Shown: positions 48,801 to 62,800 of the stretch, piece after piece | Position numbering within the stretch: the first letter of the stretch is position 1 | How the letters are laid out: every line of letters begins with the position of its first letter | NCBI RefSeq assembly: GCF_022458985.1 | Contig: NC_061779.1 | Location: 16,165,001 to 16,229,000 of the forward strand | DNA length: 64,000 nucleotides | Source: Mugil cephalus | Taxonomy: Eukaryota > Chordata > Actinopteri > Mugiliformes > Mugilidae | Direction of reading: 5' to 3' | The notes under the pieces: model-generated | The model's database searches: none | What the model saw: only the letters and a program-made list of their open reading frames with translations | What the model was told of the DNA's origin: nothing | Made by a program: the position numbers and the translations under genes

Positions 48801-51570
48801 TCGACACTAAGCAAGGACACATAGAAGGGAAGGATGAATTTACATAACATAAAAGTCAGCGTGGAGAGCTTTCATTCTGAGGCCAAGTTTGCGGGCAGTG
48901 TTAGCTGTGTCTGTCATCTCGGATTAAACCTTTGTGATCAAACGCTAATTATCCACGCATGCACCTACGAGTCGACTCCGCCAGGGAACGCAGCAGCGAT
49001 GAAAGACAGAGCTGAGGCTGAACACGGGGAGAGCGAGCACGCCAAGCCGAATTGGCCTTACAAAAAGAAGAAAAAGAAAAAAAAAGAAACAGAAATCTTG
49101 ACTCAGAGCATCTGCAACACCGCCATGGTATATTCATGAGCTCTGGTTTGGCGAAGGTCACTGCTGACAGTGTAGCTGCCAACAAAACGCAATAAGTTTA
49201 GAGGCGTGAGACAGGTGGCAGCGTAATAAAACCAGGGATCTGGAGATGGCTTTCTTTCTTTATACCGTTTGGCTCCGGGCTCACCCTCCGTTTTAATGGC
49301 GGTGCTGTTTGACTGCTGGCAATGAGAACATAATGTTCAGGACTCCTGGCTATTTTATGGAGTGTGCAACTTTCTGGTTGATTTACGGCGTGTACCACCG
49401 TGATTCACACTGTTTACTAAAGTAAATAAGTTATGGAAGAGCAGGAGTCACGGCTGAGTGCTGTTTTCTCACCAGTTTTGGAGGCAATGCAAAAACGAAT
49501 GCATAAAAACAACAACTTCATGCACTATTCATGAATATGAGCATTAAAAGCCTACTTGAATCTAAAGAATTAATGTTGCTTTTTTTAAGGCTCGTAAGTA
49601 GCACTTTTTTTTTTTGGTTCGATCCCACGTCTGAGAGCCGGGCCTCCTAAACAGCTTTAAAAAAAAATATGATTTGAATTATTTTATTAGCTGAAAATGT
49701 CACGACATTTTCCACCTTTAAATATGATTCTCTTTATCATTAACTCTGCATTTTACCAACTCTGTCAAGATAAATATTTACCTGCATATTGGATTTTAAT
49801 CGGACCAGAGGAAGAGCTTTAAATGGTTGTTCTTGCTCCCATTATTAATATTTTACAGACACAGTTGCGTGGTCCGTGAGAGAAAGAATGAGGAGGTGAG
49901 TCCACCGTTGCATAACTGCATTTTCTAGCATTTCACTACTTTACATAACCGCCCGTCTCTCCTCAAAGGGTGTACTTAGGCGCACTCGCTAATCATTCGA
50001 TGACCCATCTATTAAATAACTATCATTAAAAAAGAAAGCAGATAATAGTTTATTTGCATTTAAGATCCCATCTGTATTCAGAAGCGCTCGGCACTCGAGC
50101 CCGACCCCGTAGCCTTCCACCCTCCAGTCTACCTTCCAGGATCAGCAGCATCACACTGCGCCTCGCGCTACTAAAAATAAAGTCATACACCCAAGTTAGC
50201 AGGGTCACTGATGACGAAGCTTTGTAAACCCATGCAGCATAGCAATTTATCACTTCTTGAATAACATGGGATCTTGGTAAAAAGGAACCAGCAGAGGTAA
50301 TGTGTTGACTCATCACCCGCACATGCGGTTTTCCCAGCTTCAGCAGTGATCACCCACTGATTATTTTCCATTTTTGACTGACGAGCCTTTATCCCTCCGC
50401 GCGTCTGCTAATGAGCTCAACGTCCTGTATTATTCTTAGCGAGCGCTACCTCTGCAAACAGCAGAGTCCTCGAGGTCCGAGGGAGCGGATACTGCTCCTT
50501 TCTGACCACCTAATGGGAGTGTAATGTGCTGTGACACTGCAGGCAGTGGCTGTCAAAACAGTGGCCCCTGTTCCACGGCTGGCCAATTGTTCTGAAGGTT
50601 GCTGGACCGGATCAGCGCTTCACAGCGGCCAGCACCGAGGCTCGCCACACGAAACGCGCTGCCCGGCGCAAGGTCTGCACACAAAGCCTGTTGCCCCGGA
50701 CGAGCTCCAAAAAGACACAAGATGCGGAGTAACCTGGAGCAGATTAGGCCGCGGCTGAACAACCAGTCAGCTGGAGTTGATCAGATTATTGTTAGCATGG
50801 AAACATGCAAGACACTGTTAAATTACTGCGTGATAAGGCGAAATAAAATCCGCCGCGGGGCCCGTGGCGTTTTGATGACGACAGAGTTTGTAAGGACTGC
50901 GAATGTAGCATCAACAGAAGCTGGAAACAAACAACTGATTGCGTTTGCTCGCGGAGCCAGTCCGACTTGAGAGACGTTTGAAAGGTCGATCCTCGTTTAG
51001 AAATGACGGCTAATCTGCTGGAGTGAAAACAGAAAGTATCAAGTATCCGACAGGATTATGCTTCACAGGACTTTATGAATGTAGAAACGGGAAGTACACT
51101 AAGATGAGGCAGACGTCTGCGTGAATGGCTCGTGCGGCCTTCCTGTTGCCGCTTTGCGATTTACGTTACAGGAACATCGAGCCGAGCTGGACGTGCCTGA
51201 CAAGCGGCGCGGCCACCAGCACACTCTGCGGCGCTCTTAAGCACTTAGCGTAGAGATAATCATCTGCCTCTCCAGTATCTCATAGTGGCACGTCGGGCCA
51301 TCGTCTAATACATCTGCGATACATAGTTTATTTTTATTCTGCCCACATTCCCATCGGTTACCGTTTTCAGAGACGAACCTATTGTTCGCCAGCACAAATT
51401 CACACACGCTTGCGCAGAGCTCCGACTGGGCTCGTCGTTGATGGACACTTTGTGTAATAGCACTGTAGCGCTGGCCGACCTCCATATGACAAGCAGACAA
51501 GCCCGATATCTCCATCCTGGCCTGACATTTCAGACACGAGCAGTCTGCCACCAGGGGTCCGGTAGCTGAC

Positions 51571-51618
51571 ACACACACACACACACACACAGAAAAAAAA
51601 CACGCACACACACACACC
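51571..51618. repeat. Compound (AC)n microsatellite
   Basis: Two AC tracts are separated by a short A-run (agaaaaaaaacacg). They give spurious Cys/Val-rich frames on the minus strand. Confidence 0.9.
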
Positions 51619-52898
51619 GAAGGGAAACAGCCAAACAGGAAGAGGAGGATGAGAGCCCCCCACATCCTCCGTGCCCTCAACGTCGTCTCCAAACCCTGAC
51701 ACCACAGAGCAGACGTCACCTCTCCCCAACTGCTGCTCACCCTGACAGGTACTCCTCCCTTGATTTTCACCGGTACTATAATCATCATCGAAACTATCAC
51801 CGACCTTATTATTGTTATTACATTTCCAAAAAGTGCAGATAGAACTTCCCCGTGCCCTCATTCAGAAGGCAGGGCAGTAGAGGATGGGGAAACGATGGCA
51901 GTAAGAAGAGCAAGAAGAGCGCAAGATGAGAAAGAGAAAAGAGAAGAAGATTTCCGTCGAGTTTGAGTTGTGTTGCTCCCGTGAACACACGCGCACGCAC
52001 ATCAACAGGCACACGTTAACACGGCCGCCCCCCCATCCCCAACCCCCGCCCCCAACGTCGGCACAAAACAAGAGCACAGGGCAGCACAAAGAATTCATAG
52101 GATCAATAAACAGAGCACAAACTTTGCTTTCACCTTAACATCGGAAGAAGGTTTTAAATGAAACTCTATCAGTTGATGATGCTGTGAAAAATGACATCAT
52201 AGTATCTTGGGGGGAGACTTGTTTGCTTGTTTTGGTTTTTTGTCGTCTTCTTTTTTCTCTCTCCGTCTCAGGGCTTTTTTTCGTCTGGAAAAATCAGAAG
52301 CGATCCGTTTCAGAAGTTTATCGTGTCCCCGCTTTCCCAGCTTCGGAAAGTTCAGTTTTTTGTTTTTGTTTTGTTTTTTTTTGTCTTTTTTTTAAATCTC
52401 TATTTTTGTTGGAGCTACAGCACAGCACCCACAGCACACAGACGACGAGGAGGGGGTCCAGAAAAGAGGGATGGGGGGGTCAGTTCACTAATAGTGTGCC
52501 AGAAGAAGAGAAAGGGGGAACAGTAAGAAAAGGGGGGAAAAAGACATAAAGAAGAGCATCAATAAGAAAAAAAAAAAGAAAAAGGGGAGGGGGGGGCAGG
52601 GAGAAGAGAGGGCAGTATCAACAACTCCATCTAGAGTTCAACCAATTTCATCACAAACCTAGTATTGATTGCTTTCGACATCTTCAGCTGAACATTAAAC
52701 CACTTTCGAGTAAAAAGGAGGAAGGACTGAAATGGGGGAGAGATATAGTACACTTGAGACAGATGACAAGGACGAGGCAATAAATGAAGAGACGGGAGAG
52801 ATGGGAGCCGGCAGAGAGGCTATGGATAAGATACTGTATACTAGTTGTGTGTATAGGGGGAGTTCTGCCAATCTATTCGCCTAATATATCAATAAGTA

Positions 52899-52906
52899 TA
52901 TGTACA
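52899..52906 (-). promoter_or_regulatory. Pumilio recognition element in syt7 3' UTR
   Basis: Minus strand TGTACATA matches UGUANAUA exactly and lies about 530 nt after the syt7 stop, so it is likely inside the 3' UTR. Confidence 0.35.
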
Positions 52907-53340
52907 TACAGTACATACTGTATAGTATCGTTTACCTGGAATATTCATATGACATGATTATATGAGACTAGATCGTTACTGAAGGTTCTCTGTGATCCCA
53001 CGGGACTGGCACCTTGAATGGGTCAGGGACGGCAGTGCAGGGATCGGCAAAGAAACTGATTATCAGACCTCCACAGGCAAAGTGCATAAGGACAGACAGA
53101 CGTACAGACAGTCAGAAACAGGGGGACCATTGGCAAAGCGGTGAGACACAGAAATTAAGACACGGCCGCATGAGGGGACGGAACAGAGGAGGAGAGTTGG
53201 AGGGAAATTGAGATTTTGGAAAGAAAAGAGTTTAAAGGTTTAAGAGAGCAGATGGCTAATTGTACCCGTGTTTCGCAGCCTGGCAGCAAGTCAGTCTTGT
53301 GCATAAGGACGGGAGTGGGAGAAGAGGAGTGAGGGAGGCG

Positions 53341-53395
53341 GGGGGGAGGAGGAGGAGGAGGAGGAGGACGAGGTGGGGGAGGAGGAGGGGGCAGG
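53341..53395. repeat. (GGA)n purine-rich repeat
   Basis: Imperfect GGA/GGC repeats just downstream (minus strand sense) of the syt7 stop, giving a CCT-rich 3' UTR start in the transcript. Confidence 0.85.
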
Positions 53396-53433
53396 AGACG
53401 GAAAGGGGCCACGGAGGAAGCTGGGCGGTGCGA

Positions 53434-53844
53434 TCAGGCCTTGAGAGCGTGCCACTGGGCGACGTTAGTGCGCGGCCGGGCGAGCATGTCTTTCCAGTGC
53501 TTCACTTCTCCTGGTCCACTCTTCCACGATAGGTAGATCTGAAAGAAGAGGCAAGATCGTCTGGCAAATAAAATAACCTTTAAACCGTCTCAGGCATGCA
53601 CGTCTCCCTGTTCAAAGCGAGTGGGCCTTTTAGCGCCCGTTCGGGTTAATGCTGCTCATGCCTTCGCTCAGACACCACGGCACCTTCGCAACAAAAAGAG
53701 GTGCGATATCTGGCGTCTGGTGCTTGAGAGGGAACGGCGTCGCTGCCGGAGAGCAGCAGTGAGATGGAAAAGCAACGGAACGCAGCAAAAATAGTGGTTT
53801 CGGTTCTCTGCCACGCTGCATTTCTTAAGAGGTAAATTAGCGAA

Positions 53845-53878
<34 letters not shown>

Positions 53879-56800
53879 CCTCGGCTGATGCCAGAAACTT
53901 TCTGGAGACTCCGATGTGGCCAAGAAACAGCCTGGCACACAAACCCGCTGCACAAAATCAAATTGTTATTTTCATACTTAATTTTTTTTGCCTTAAGGGT
54001 CCCGGCGGGACGATTCTGTTTTCGCACTGTTTCCTGCCTTTATGCTAAGCTAAGATAACCCCTTGGTTTATGTGTAATGGACAGACGTGAGAGTTGTGTT
54101 AATGCTCTCACTTAACCTTTATGGGAATGAGTGTGTTTTCGAAAATGTCAGAGTATTTCTCGGTTAGCAGCATGACACAATCCTCAACAGTCAAATTGTG
54201 ACACATATTTTTGCTCCGAGCCGACCTGTTTGCTCGCTGCTGGTGAATAATGTATATGTGTAGTAATTTCGTGAATGAATTCCTCCTCAGCGGACGGGGA
54301 ATCGTAACAGTGAGTTCCCCGACCTCAGCGGCGACCTCTTGCTGAAAGTACCTTAAGTCAGTTGCACTTTCAGACCTGGTCTCAGGTCACGTTAAATAAC
54401 TTCCCAGGCGCCTGGTGAGGTTTACATTCTGCAGCAGAGAGCTGTGAAACATTACCTTGCCGATAACATCGTTGCGGCTGAGCCTGTCCTTGTCCATGAC
54501 GGTGATGATGATGGTTGTCTCCCTCAGCACGTGGGCGGGCACGTCGAAGGGGAATGACTCATTGAAGACGGGGTTCAAGCAGCGCTTCATCGTCACCGTC
54601 TTCTTCTTCTCCACGCGCTTGTCCTTGTGCATCAGCCACACCTTCACGTACGGATCTGCAACATGGACGCACACAGCGCAGCGGTTTACACGGGCACGAG
54701 GCGACAAAGATGCACGGCGATGGTGATTTTTTTTTTTTTTAGGGTCAGGTTCCCAATTACCCTTGTAATTGTTAAAGTCAAAAAAGGCAGCAGGGAAGAA
54801 GATACTTCGTTTGAGCTCAAGGTCAACGTATTCCCAGGGCTAGGAAACATACAAATGAGGAAGTATTTATGGAAATAGGGCCTGGGATTTGTACTACCGA
54901 TTCTGGAGCATTATCATATTCTGTAATACTGACAGACACCACTGCAGGAAGCCATAATTTTACAAAAATACGCCGCAGAGAGCGTCTCACACTGAGACAG
55001 GATACTTTAAAAACTAGCGGCAACCAGACCGGGCTGACACAGATTCGTCTGGGAGGCTGAAGATGCTCGTAGATATACGGAAAGCGAGAGAACGGTGGAA
55101 AAGAGAGGTCACGGGGGAGAGACGCTTGATGTAATGTCACCTTGCTGCTGCAGCTCTCTACGGCGGACGGCGAGTGCGTGTTTGAACACGGTGACAGGGC
55201 CATGTGTGTGAAGCCACTGAGCTTCCAAAGTCACAGGGAAGGCTTCACGCCGGCGAACAAGGGTTAGACAAAGAGAAGACTAAACAAACGAAGACCAATC
55301 TTTACCTGAGGTGCCCCCGATATCCATGGCTTTGAGATTGCGCGCTTTGATGATGTTCACAGTGATGGTGTTGGCAGTGGGATTATAGCAGAGAGACAAC
55401 AGCAGGTCTCCTCGTCTCCCCTGGGGAACACAAGGACCGCAAACACAATGGAGCATGAATAACCTGGTCCAATATCAGATTCCATCAGGAAAAATCTAAA
55501 CTCCACATTACTCACTAGTTTGTTGTGTAATCTTACATCACTGCCCTTTCTGCTCTAACCCCTTGTGCCAAACACAGATGGTCCAGTGACCAGGCTGGCA
55601 CCGCGGAGCATGTTGCTCACTCGAAAAACTGCGTCAATCTAGCTCACGTGTTGAAAGTAGTCAACAACACCGTCACTCTCGTTTTAATAAGTCCGCGCTA
55701 ACAACACTGGAGAAAAAAGAGTGGATTTATCCTGGCTCTACCTCCCCACCCCGTCCCCCGTCCCCACTTACGCTGCCATCACTGCAGGGCTTGAGCTCCT
55801 TCCAGAAGGTCTTTATCTGGCCCAGTTCCACCTTATTAAGGGGGATTGACACCTCTCCAATGGGGTCATTCCTGCTGAAGCGGTCATAGTCCAACACCTG
55901 AAGGTAGAGAGTGCGCTCTCTCACCTTCTCGTAAGGGAAGCCTGAAACAGACACAGATAACGCTGCAGGGTGAGCGGAGGATTGGCAACAGTGGAGAGCA
56001 GGAAACCTGCACCGTGCCAACAGGTACAAATTTGGCAAAAGCCAAAGGGCATTTGAAAAACTGCTTGACCGGACTATGACCTCTCAAATGACTAAACAAG
56101 ATCATTATACTCCAGACACGAAGGCCTGTGTCGTTAATTTTTTAAGAGCACCGGCTATTGTTCTGATTTTAGAAAGTGTTTGAGTTTCTTGGAGACTCTC
56201 TTGGCTACAGCACCGCTGTGCTGTCAACCAAAAACAATACTCATAATGAGCCGGATACAGCTCATAGTGATACAAAACACTTCACTTGCCAGTTTACGGC
56301 GAGATTATTATCATTTTAAACAATGAAAAAAAAAAAAAAAGAAAACACGTCCCAGGGTTGGACATTTTATCAATGCAAAATCATTTCACACCTTCATTGT
56401 GAGTTTTCGCACGACTCCCACACTGCTCTTTTTGTGATGAGAAGCAGTCCTTTGTCATAGCTGCGAGTGCTTGAGGAAACAGTATAGACTTTTGCTGTGA
56501 GCTTTGGACTGCATGCATAATTTAAAGGTGCTGATGTGTGAACTGTGTTAACTTAGGGATGATTTTCAGTCTCCGTGCTTTATGCTGAGCAGCTCCTGTC
56601 TGTAGCTGGTTACAATTTTTGTTGGAGTAGAGAGCGACATAAATCTTCCCACATAATATTCAGGAAGGTTCCCAGATTGTCACTTTGAAGTGGGTTTACA
56701 GCTATTACGAGGCCTAATAGTGAAATTCATCTACCGTAGAGGGGAAAAAATGCTGTGAAATATTTTGAAATGAAAAGCTGTGGTTGGTTCTTACACCAGA

Positions 56801-59800
56801 TTTCTAAATCTCTATTATCGTACCATTCTTCCTGATTTGAAGGGGACTCTGTTAATTCTCATTATTTAATATGAAAGGGATATACTGTGCTTATTTGGAC
56901 GACAAGACAGAGGAAAACATGCAGTATGAGAGATTATTTGTCGCTGTTACAGAAACTATGAATTTGATGAGTGGAAACAATACAAACCCTCAAACAGGAA
57001 GGTTTCATTCCAGTGGGGGTTGAGGTTCTTCCTCTTGACCTTGGTCTCCAGCTTGTGCTTCTTGTCAGGCAGCAGGTAGATTTTGACAAAGGGGTCGGAG
57101 GTGCCGGAGAAGTCCTTGGCCGGGAGGTCCTGGCCCCTGAGAACTTTGACGGTGAGGGTCGTGTTCTGGAAGCTGTAGCCTATGCTGAACTGGATCCGAC
57201 CCAGCTTTTCACTGATAGGCCCTTCACCGTCGTCATCCTCTGAACCTGGAGACAGCTGCAGGGCCACAAAAACGCAGACGGATAAATATAAAAGCGCACA
57301 CATCGGGCAGTAGCAGACACTCACACGAAAAGTTCAGTTCAAGGGCGCACACTTTTTTTTTTTTTTTCTGTGTCACAGGCACACGCACAGAGACCTTGAC
57401 GGAGAGAAGCTGTGAGGGGGGGAGGTTTTACAGCCGCATTTCTGTCATGGCGCTCTCAAACAGCTGCTCAAAAGCAGAGATTGGTCTGACATTAAGAAGA
57501 CTGAGAGAGTTTAATTTCCTTACTAATGTTCTTAAGAGGCAGGAGGCACTCAGATTGAAGATAGGGGAGCTTTAGGCCACCCATTCTCTTTCACAGCCAC
57601 TCTGACTGCTTTATCATTGCTGTGGACTAAAAGGCCACTATCTGATAGAAGCAGCGGATGGCAAGAGGGAGTGAGAGAGTGAGAGACAAACAGAAAAGAG
57701 TAGAGGAGAGAGAGAGAGAGAAAAGGCAGTGCAGGGAGAGCACAGCTCAAGGTTGGCATTCTGCTCTTGCATCTGTCTTTACAGTCACTTCTTTTCTCCC
57801 CGTGGCTCCACCTTCTGCCTCTGCCTTTATTTTATTTTGTTTTATTCGCCCTCACTCTCTAACAATAGCATTCATTTGAACAAAGAGTTTGAGGACTTTA
57901 CGTGGAGATAAGCAACCAGCAGTTCATAAAAACACACTGAGCAAGAGCTGAAACAGCTAAAAAGACGCGAGCTCTGAAGAGTGCTCTGCACTGGGAAGGT
58001 TTTCTCTGAGTAATACGCGAAATTGTTTATTTTGATGCATTACGCCGGAGCTACAATTTCAAAGTGACAAAGACTCACTCAGAATTTGTCAATATGGCTT
58101 TTAGAAATATCGGGCAGAGCAAGTGTGAAATATTCCAGGTACAATTTATCCAACAGTGTGAGTCACCTTGGGCAGCTTGTCTCATTGTGACTGCCACTGC
58201 AGGGACAACCTGGAGTGTTTGGTTGTATTTGACTCCTTTTCTTCTTTAAATCCACCGTCTATTTGCATTGAGGATGACTCTGCAACACTAGTCTCTCCAG
58301 GGTTTCCTCTATCCGCATACTTTTATTTTTGGACTTAATCAAATATTATGAAAGCACACTGAACACTTAATTATAAAATTATGGACAAGATCAGTCCACT
58401 CTAGTCTGACATCTTTATTAATTATGTTGATGTGCTGGTTCAACAGTGTTTCTCTCTTACCAAACTAGTCAAAATCACAGCATTAGTCCTGAAGATGTTC
58501 TCATGATTATCTAAGACTGACTTGGCTCGCAGACAACATCTTTAAAAGTGTGTTTTATAAACTCGAGCTTAAAAGATGATCATTCCGTGTGCATGATGGA
58601 TGCAGTGTTTCTGGAGCCTGCCGCGCTCTAGGGAGTAAAAACCAGAACATCTTGGCATCTGCTGCTAAAACTGTGTCTTATGAGTCCCCAAAAATCGTGG
58701 AAGTGAATCCTAAACAACCGAAAAGCCTAAAACTATCACTGATTTGATCTCACTAAGTGTGATGGAAGTTGCAGGTTTTTACCCGTGCGGGAGGCTCAGA
58801 AGCCTTAAGCAGAAACATTCACTGAGGAGAATTAAAATGACACAAAAGTCGCCAAAGGTGTCGCCGCCACAATTCTGAAAGTCTCTCTCTCTTTCTCTCG
58901 GCAGTGCGTTTTTTTTGTACGCACACATTTTTAGTTCTTCAGACGTCCTTGTCTGCAACTTTCCACAATGTGAAGTCACCCAAAATAAATAAGTATTTAT
59001 CTCTGCAGATTGTGGCATTGTGGCCTCAGGTCCTTGGCAGAGCTTCGGTACATTCATTCCAGCCTGGCACCAGCATTGAAAAATAACAATTGGGAGCACT
59101 GTGACCCAGCTTTAACGTATGAATAGGATTTTCTGGTGACAGCTCCTGAATGAAGCCAACGTATGGATGTAAGGATGAACGGGTTTTCCGTAAAACTATT
59201 TAAAAACCACACGAATGAACCGCATTGTTGAAGTGGTTGACATATTCCTCAATAAGATGACGATGGGCACAGTAGATTATTTTGACTCAATCCCACGTAG
59301 CTTGCACTGGTGCCATAATTATTATTAATCATAATAATTTTACATATTCATCAGCTCTGGTTTGAGACAGGCTATAATCACTGCCGAGCTGTTCTCCCTC
59401 CTACTTCCTAGACGTTCTGATTGGTGATTCACATCTTCAGTAGAAACCGGTGGAAGCTGCAGACAGGGTGGTGGTGTTACTGAGAGAGAAGCTACCATTA
59501 TAATGTTGTTTGATGGGTTTTTAAGGGAAAAAAAAAACACCTGATTTATCTTTTCTGTGTGAGCAAAGGATCTTAACTGTGAAAACCAGACCTAAGTCAG
59601 AGCACAGAAGTATGTGGACATGGCAGATGAATTCGTTTAGTCACGTATCGCAGACTGTGAATCATCAGCACACGTGACAGTGGGACTGACGCGTGGCGGG
59701 ACAGGGGGTCTTACCATCACCATGTCTCCGGTGAGAGAGTTGGCCAGGTCAGTTACGGAGGAGTGGCCGTCAGCATCAGGGGGTTGGCCCTTGGGGCTGT

Positions 59801-59817
59801 TAGCTGGCTTGTTGCCC
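53434..59817 (-). CDS. syt7: Synaptotagmin-7, C-terminal part (both C2 domains), continues beyond right edge
   Basis: High-affinity Ca2+ sensor for asynchronous release, vesicle replenishment and lysosome exocytosis. Exons present, gene order: 59715-59817, 56988-57255, 55772-55941, 55306-55420, 54456-54655, 53434-53538. The phases agree (961 nt; 319 residues plus stop after the split first codon). The first exon codes the linker end [17 protein letters not shown], then [10 protein letters not shown] opens C2A. C2A retains [32 protein letters not shown] and [16 protein letters not shown]2B retains [29 protein letters not shown] and [14 protein letters not shown], so the Ca2+-binding aspartates of both domains are kept. 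The tail, VAQWHALKA, matches SYT7. The transmembrane N terminus and early linker exons are not in the window; 59818-64000 is intron. Donor after 56988 (gtttgt) is weaker than the rest. Confidence 0.95.
53848..53878. repeat. Poly(T) tract, about 31 bases
   Basis: Uninterrupted T run in the last syt7 intron, poly(A) on the transcript strand. It may be a retroposon tail, but no body was recognised. Confidence 0.9.
59057..59121 (+). repeat. Copy 2 of an unassigned dispersed repeat
   Basis: Matches 24143-24219 over about 65 bp in the same plus orientation (CCTGGCACC / CTTGGCACC, GGAGCACTGTGACCCA, TTTAAC). It is in the syt7 intron before the C2A exon. Confidence 0.6.
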
Positions 59818-62800
59818 CTGTAAGCAAAAACTCAGGTTGACAGAGGAAAAAACGCAGAGGACAAGCGCTCAAGCTAACTTATCTACAGAAAGAGAGAACG
59901 TCTGAGAACACGGGGAGTCCAGCCTCCACCTGTTTAACGCTTGAAGGCTGCCTATCTGAAAACGGTCGGTCCGCTCCAAGTTTACTTTGCATAGATGCCA
60001 CTTCAGAGTAGCAGCACTTCAGTGCTTTTTGTCGGCAACTAACTTGAGCGAAGCCAAATAAAATCTGCCAATGATGCTACAGATCAATGCCGGGCGCCAG
60101 ACCTGAGGACAATTGATGCAGCGAGTTGTGTTTGAGGAAAATTGGAGTCTGAGGCGACTATATGTGAGTCCGGTGTGGCAGTCGTCCACATTTCTAACAA
60201 GAAAGTTACCTCCACCAAAAGAAAACAACAAAAAAAAATTTAATAACACAACACAAAACAGAACAGAAGGACTAAAATTAATTATCTCCATATCCCCATA
60301 GAGTTAATGATCGACCTTTATTCACTCTGAAGACATTAACGAGACACACATGTATAATGACAGATATAGCAACATGACGTTACAACAGAAACAACAGACA
60401 GACATGAACAGCAACATGTAGAGGACCAGACGTTTGACAAGACAGACGTTGAACAGTTTTGTAAAGTATTTGTGTGTTTTAATGTCTCTCAGTTGCATCA
60501 ACAACACAAATGATTTATTTGTTTATTTATTTTTTAAAAGATGCGAGAAATAAAGGAGAGAGCAGAGGTCTCCCGTGGCACAGCTGGTACTCAGATACAA
60601 ATGTTAATAGATTTAGTTCCTTCACGTGAGGATTGTTAAAAACATTCGGGATAAACACTCTGGGAGAAAAAACCTCCATGTTCATACATCATGTAAAAAA
60701 ACAAGAATCACAACGTGGAAATAAAAGGAGACCAAAGAAATCAAACAAATAAGAGTTGAAATCATGAGATCAAAGAAAGCATGAGCAGAGATAGAACAAG
60801 AAAGAGTCAAATGCAAAAGTCCTTGCCAATGTAAGGTGACACATTGGACACACAGCACTCCATAGATGACTGGTCAAGGCACATGGAGAGGCTGAACACT
60901 GAAACACCATTAGCCAATAAACAAACGGTAAATAGAGGAGAAAAAGAAGGACACACGCACACAGAAAGAGAAAAGAAATGAGCAGACGCAGAGAGGATGC
61001 TGAAGTTGCAAACACAAACACACACGCACACCGGACAGAAATCATAAGGACTGAAGATAAGATAGAAGTTCAGAAAGGAATGTAAGAAATAGAAAAGCAA
61101 GCTGAAAAATATTTGTCTGTATTAGAAGAGATAGCAAGTATTAATAGCATGAACAGTACAAAAACCAAAAAACCAAACAGAGAGAGTGAGATTGTTACAA
61201 ACACCAGCACATTAGAGAGAAAAACAGAGCTGCAAGAAAAGATAGGGAATGAAGGAAGGAAGCCTGGAAACACAAGAGAGGCTTAGTTTGGTCAGTCTGA
61301 TAAGTATCAAAGAATAAGAGACAAAAAGAAAGAGCTACGCACATACAATATCTCTAACAGGAGACAAAGGAGAAAACATGCGAAGAGGAGAAAAAGAGCA
61401 CAAAGAAGAAAAGAAAAAGACAATAAATACAGTTGATCATCAGGAAAAAGAGAGCGAGAACCACCGTTCTTTACGAGAAGAGTTCAAAATAATCGATAGA
61501 TGATACAGTATGGAAGGGAGAAAAAAGGTAGATATACCGTACAAAAAAATAACAGCACAAAAAAAAAGGGGACGAATAGTAAGAACATAGGAGAGGCACA
61601 TTTAGAGTGTTACAAAAGAGGGCGTCGTTGGGATTTAAGTACTGAGTACAAATGACAAAGGTTCATTTTAAAACTAACCTGATTTTCCAACCATTTAGCA
61701 ACACTCTAAAAGTGGGGACTGGGGACACAGGGGCCAAAGCACGAACTGGCATTGGCTACATGTGCATATATAACATATGCAAGTAGATGTCACTCGAGAG
61801 AGTGAAGGCAATGCCTTGGACAGGCCATAAACAAGGAGCCCATAGAAAGTCTGTCTGTCTGGCCAGCATTCTCTGTCGAGCTTTTCACTGAGAGAATGGA
61901 TGTTTCTGGGGTCGTCCTCATTTATTTTTTTTTGTTAGGCGCACTAAACTGCAAATTTGGATGGGAATAGATGTTGAATGCAATAATGTGTACATTTTTT
62001 TTTTCTTTTTTTTTTTGCAGAAGACAAGGACAAAACCAGGGGAAAATATACTGACAAATAGACAGACAGAAAAAAAAAGCAAGCAAACAAGACGGGCGAA
62101 CAGACAATCACTTGAACCAGCAAAGGAACCAGAGCGAGACGGGGGGGAAGGAGGGATGTTAACCATTTCACGAATGGAGGGGAATATTCATCAATTGGTG
62201 TTAGTCGTATTAGTTGCCTAGGGAGGTAATTGCATTTTCAGGGGGCTGTTCGTTTTTTTTTCTTTTTTTCTCTTAACTGCAGGCAACGGGTTTGAGAGGA
62301 GAGGAAAAGGCTGGGTAGAAAACTTTATATAAGGACCGGCTCTAAAGCGCGGAGACACTCTGGGTTTGAAGTAAAGCAAGGCACCTCCCTCCTCCTCCAC
62401 CTCTCAACTATCGATGGGGGAGTGAACGTCTTGAATTATTCATTCTCCTTCATGCTTCATTCAGGGCTTCAGTGCATTCTCAGGTAAGAGCTAGCGCTGC
62501 CAGGGGAATGGCCTTTCTACCAGCCTTGCTCTACAGCACCTGAGGTGGTCCTCTGCTTCCTGCCTCCAGGCTGTTTAAACAAAGCGGCTGGAGCTGCAGT
62601 TTTGTTGCAGAGAATAAGTCACTTCCTCCAAATCGCGCTCACTGCGTCACAAATCGAAAAATGAGTTCAGTTTATTTAATTTCTAAAAAAGCAATATTAA
62701 TTGTGGCAGATGGTCTAACTACAACTGCTACGTCTTGGTGCCAATGCGTTTTCCGTCTGACCCCTTGGGGGGTTGATGTGGCTGATAAGACTCCGTAAAG

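Larger units (their letters stand above)
43801..53433 (-). other. 3' flank or very long 3' UTR of syt7; no gene recognised
   Basis: 9.6 kb downstream of the syt7 stop without a recognisable protein. Parts look like 3' UTR on the minus strand: ARE-like ATTTATTTA at 45833-45825, Pumilio-type TGTACATA at 52906-52899, and A/T runs near 45.7-45.9 kb. Repeats include (GAAA)n at 45216-45280, (CA)n near 51571, (GGA)n near 53341 and A/G-rich tracts at 52500-52620. A GC-rich block at 44020-44350 has only short frames. Whether this is one transcript unit needs RNA evidence. Confidence 0.4.

Noticed and set aside
51237..51861. Minus-strand frames of 187 and 153 codons with Cys/Val runs
   Set aside because: The hydrophobic core is the (AC)n microsatellite read as VCVCV. 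No conserved motif lies on either side.
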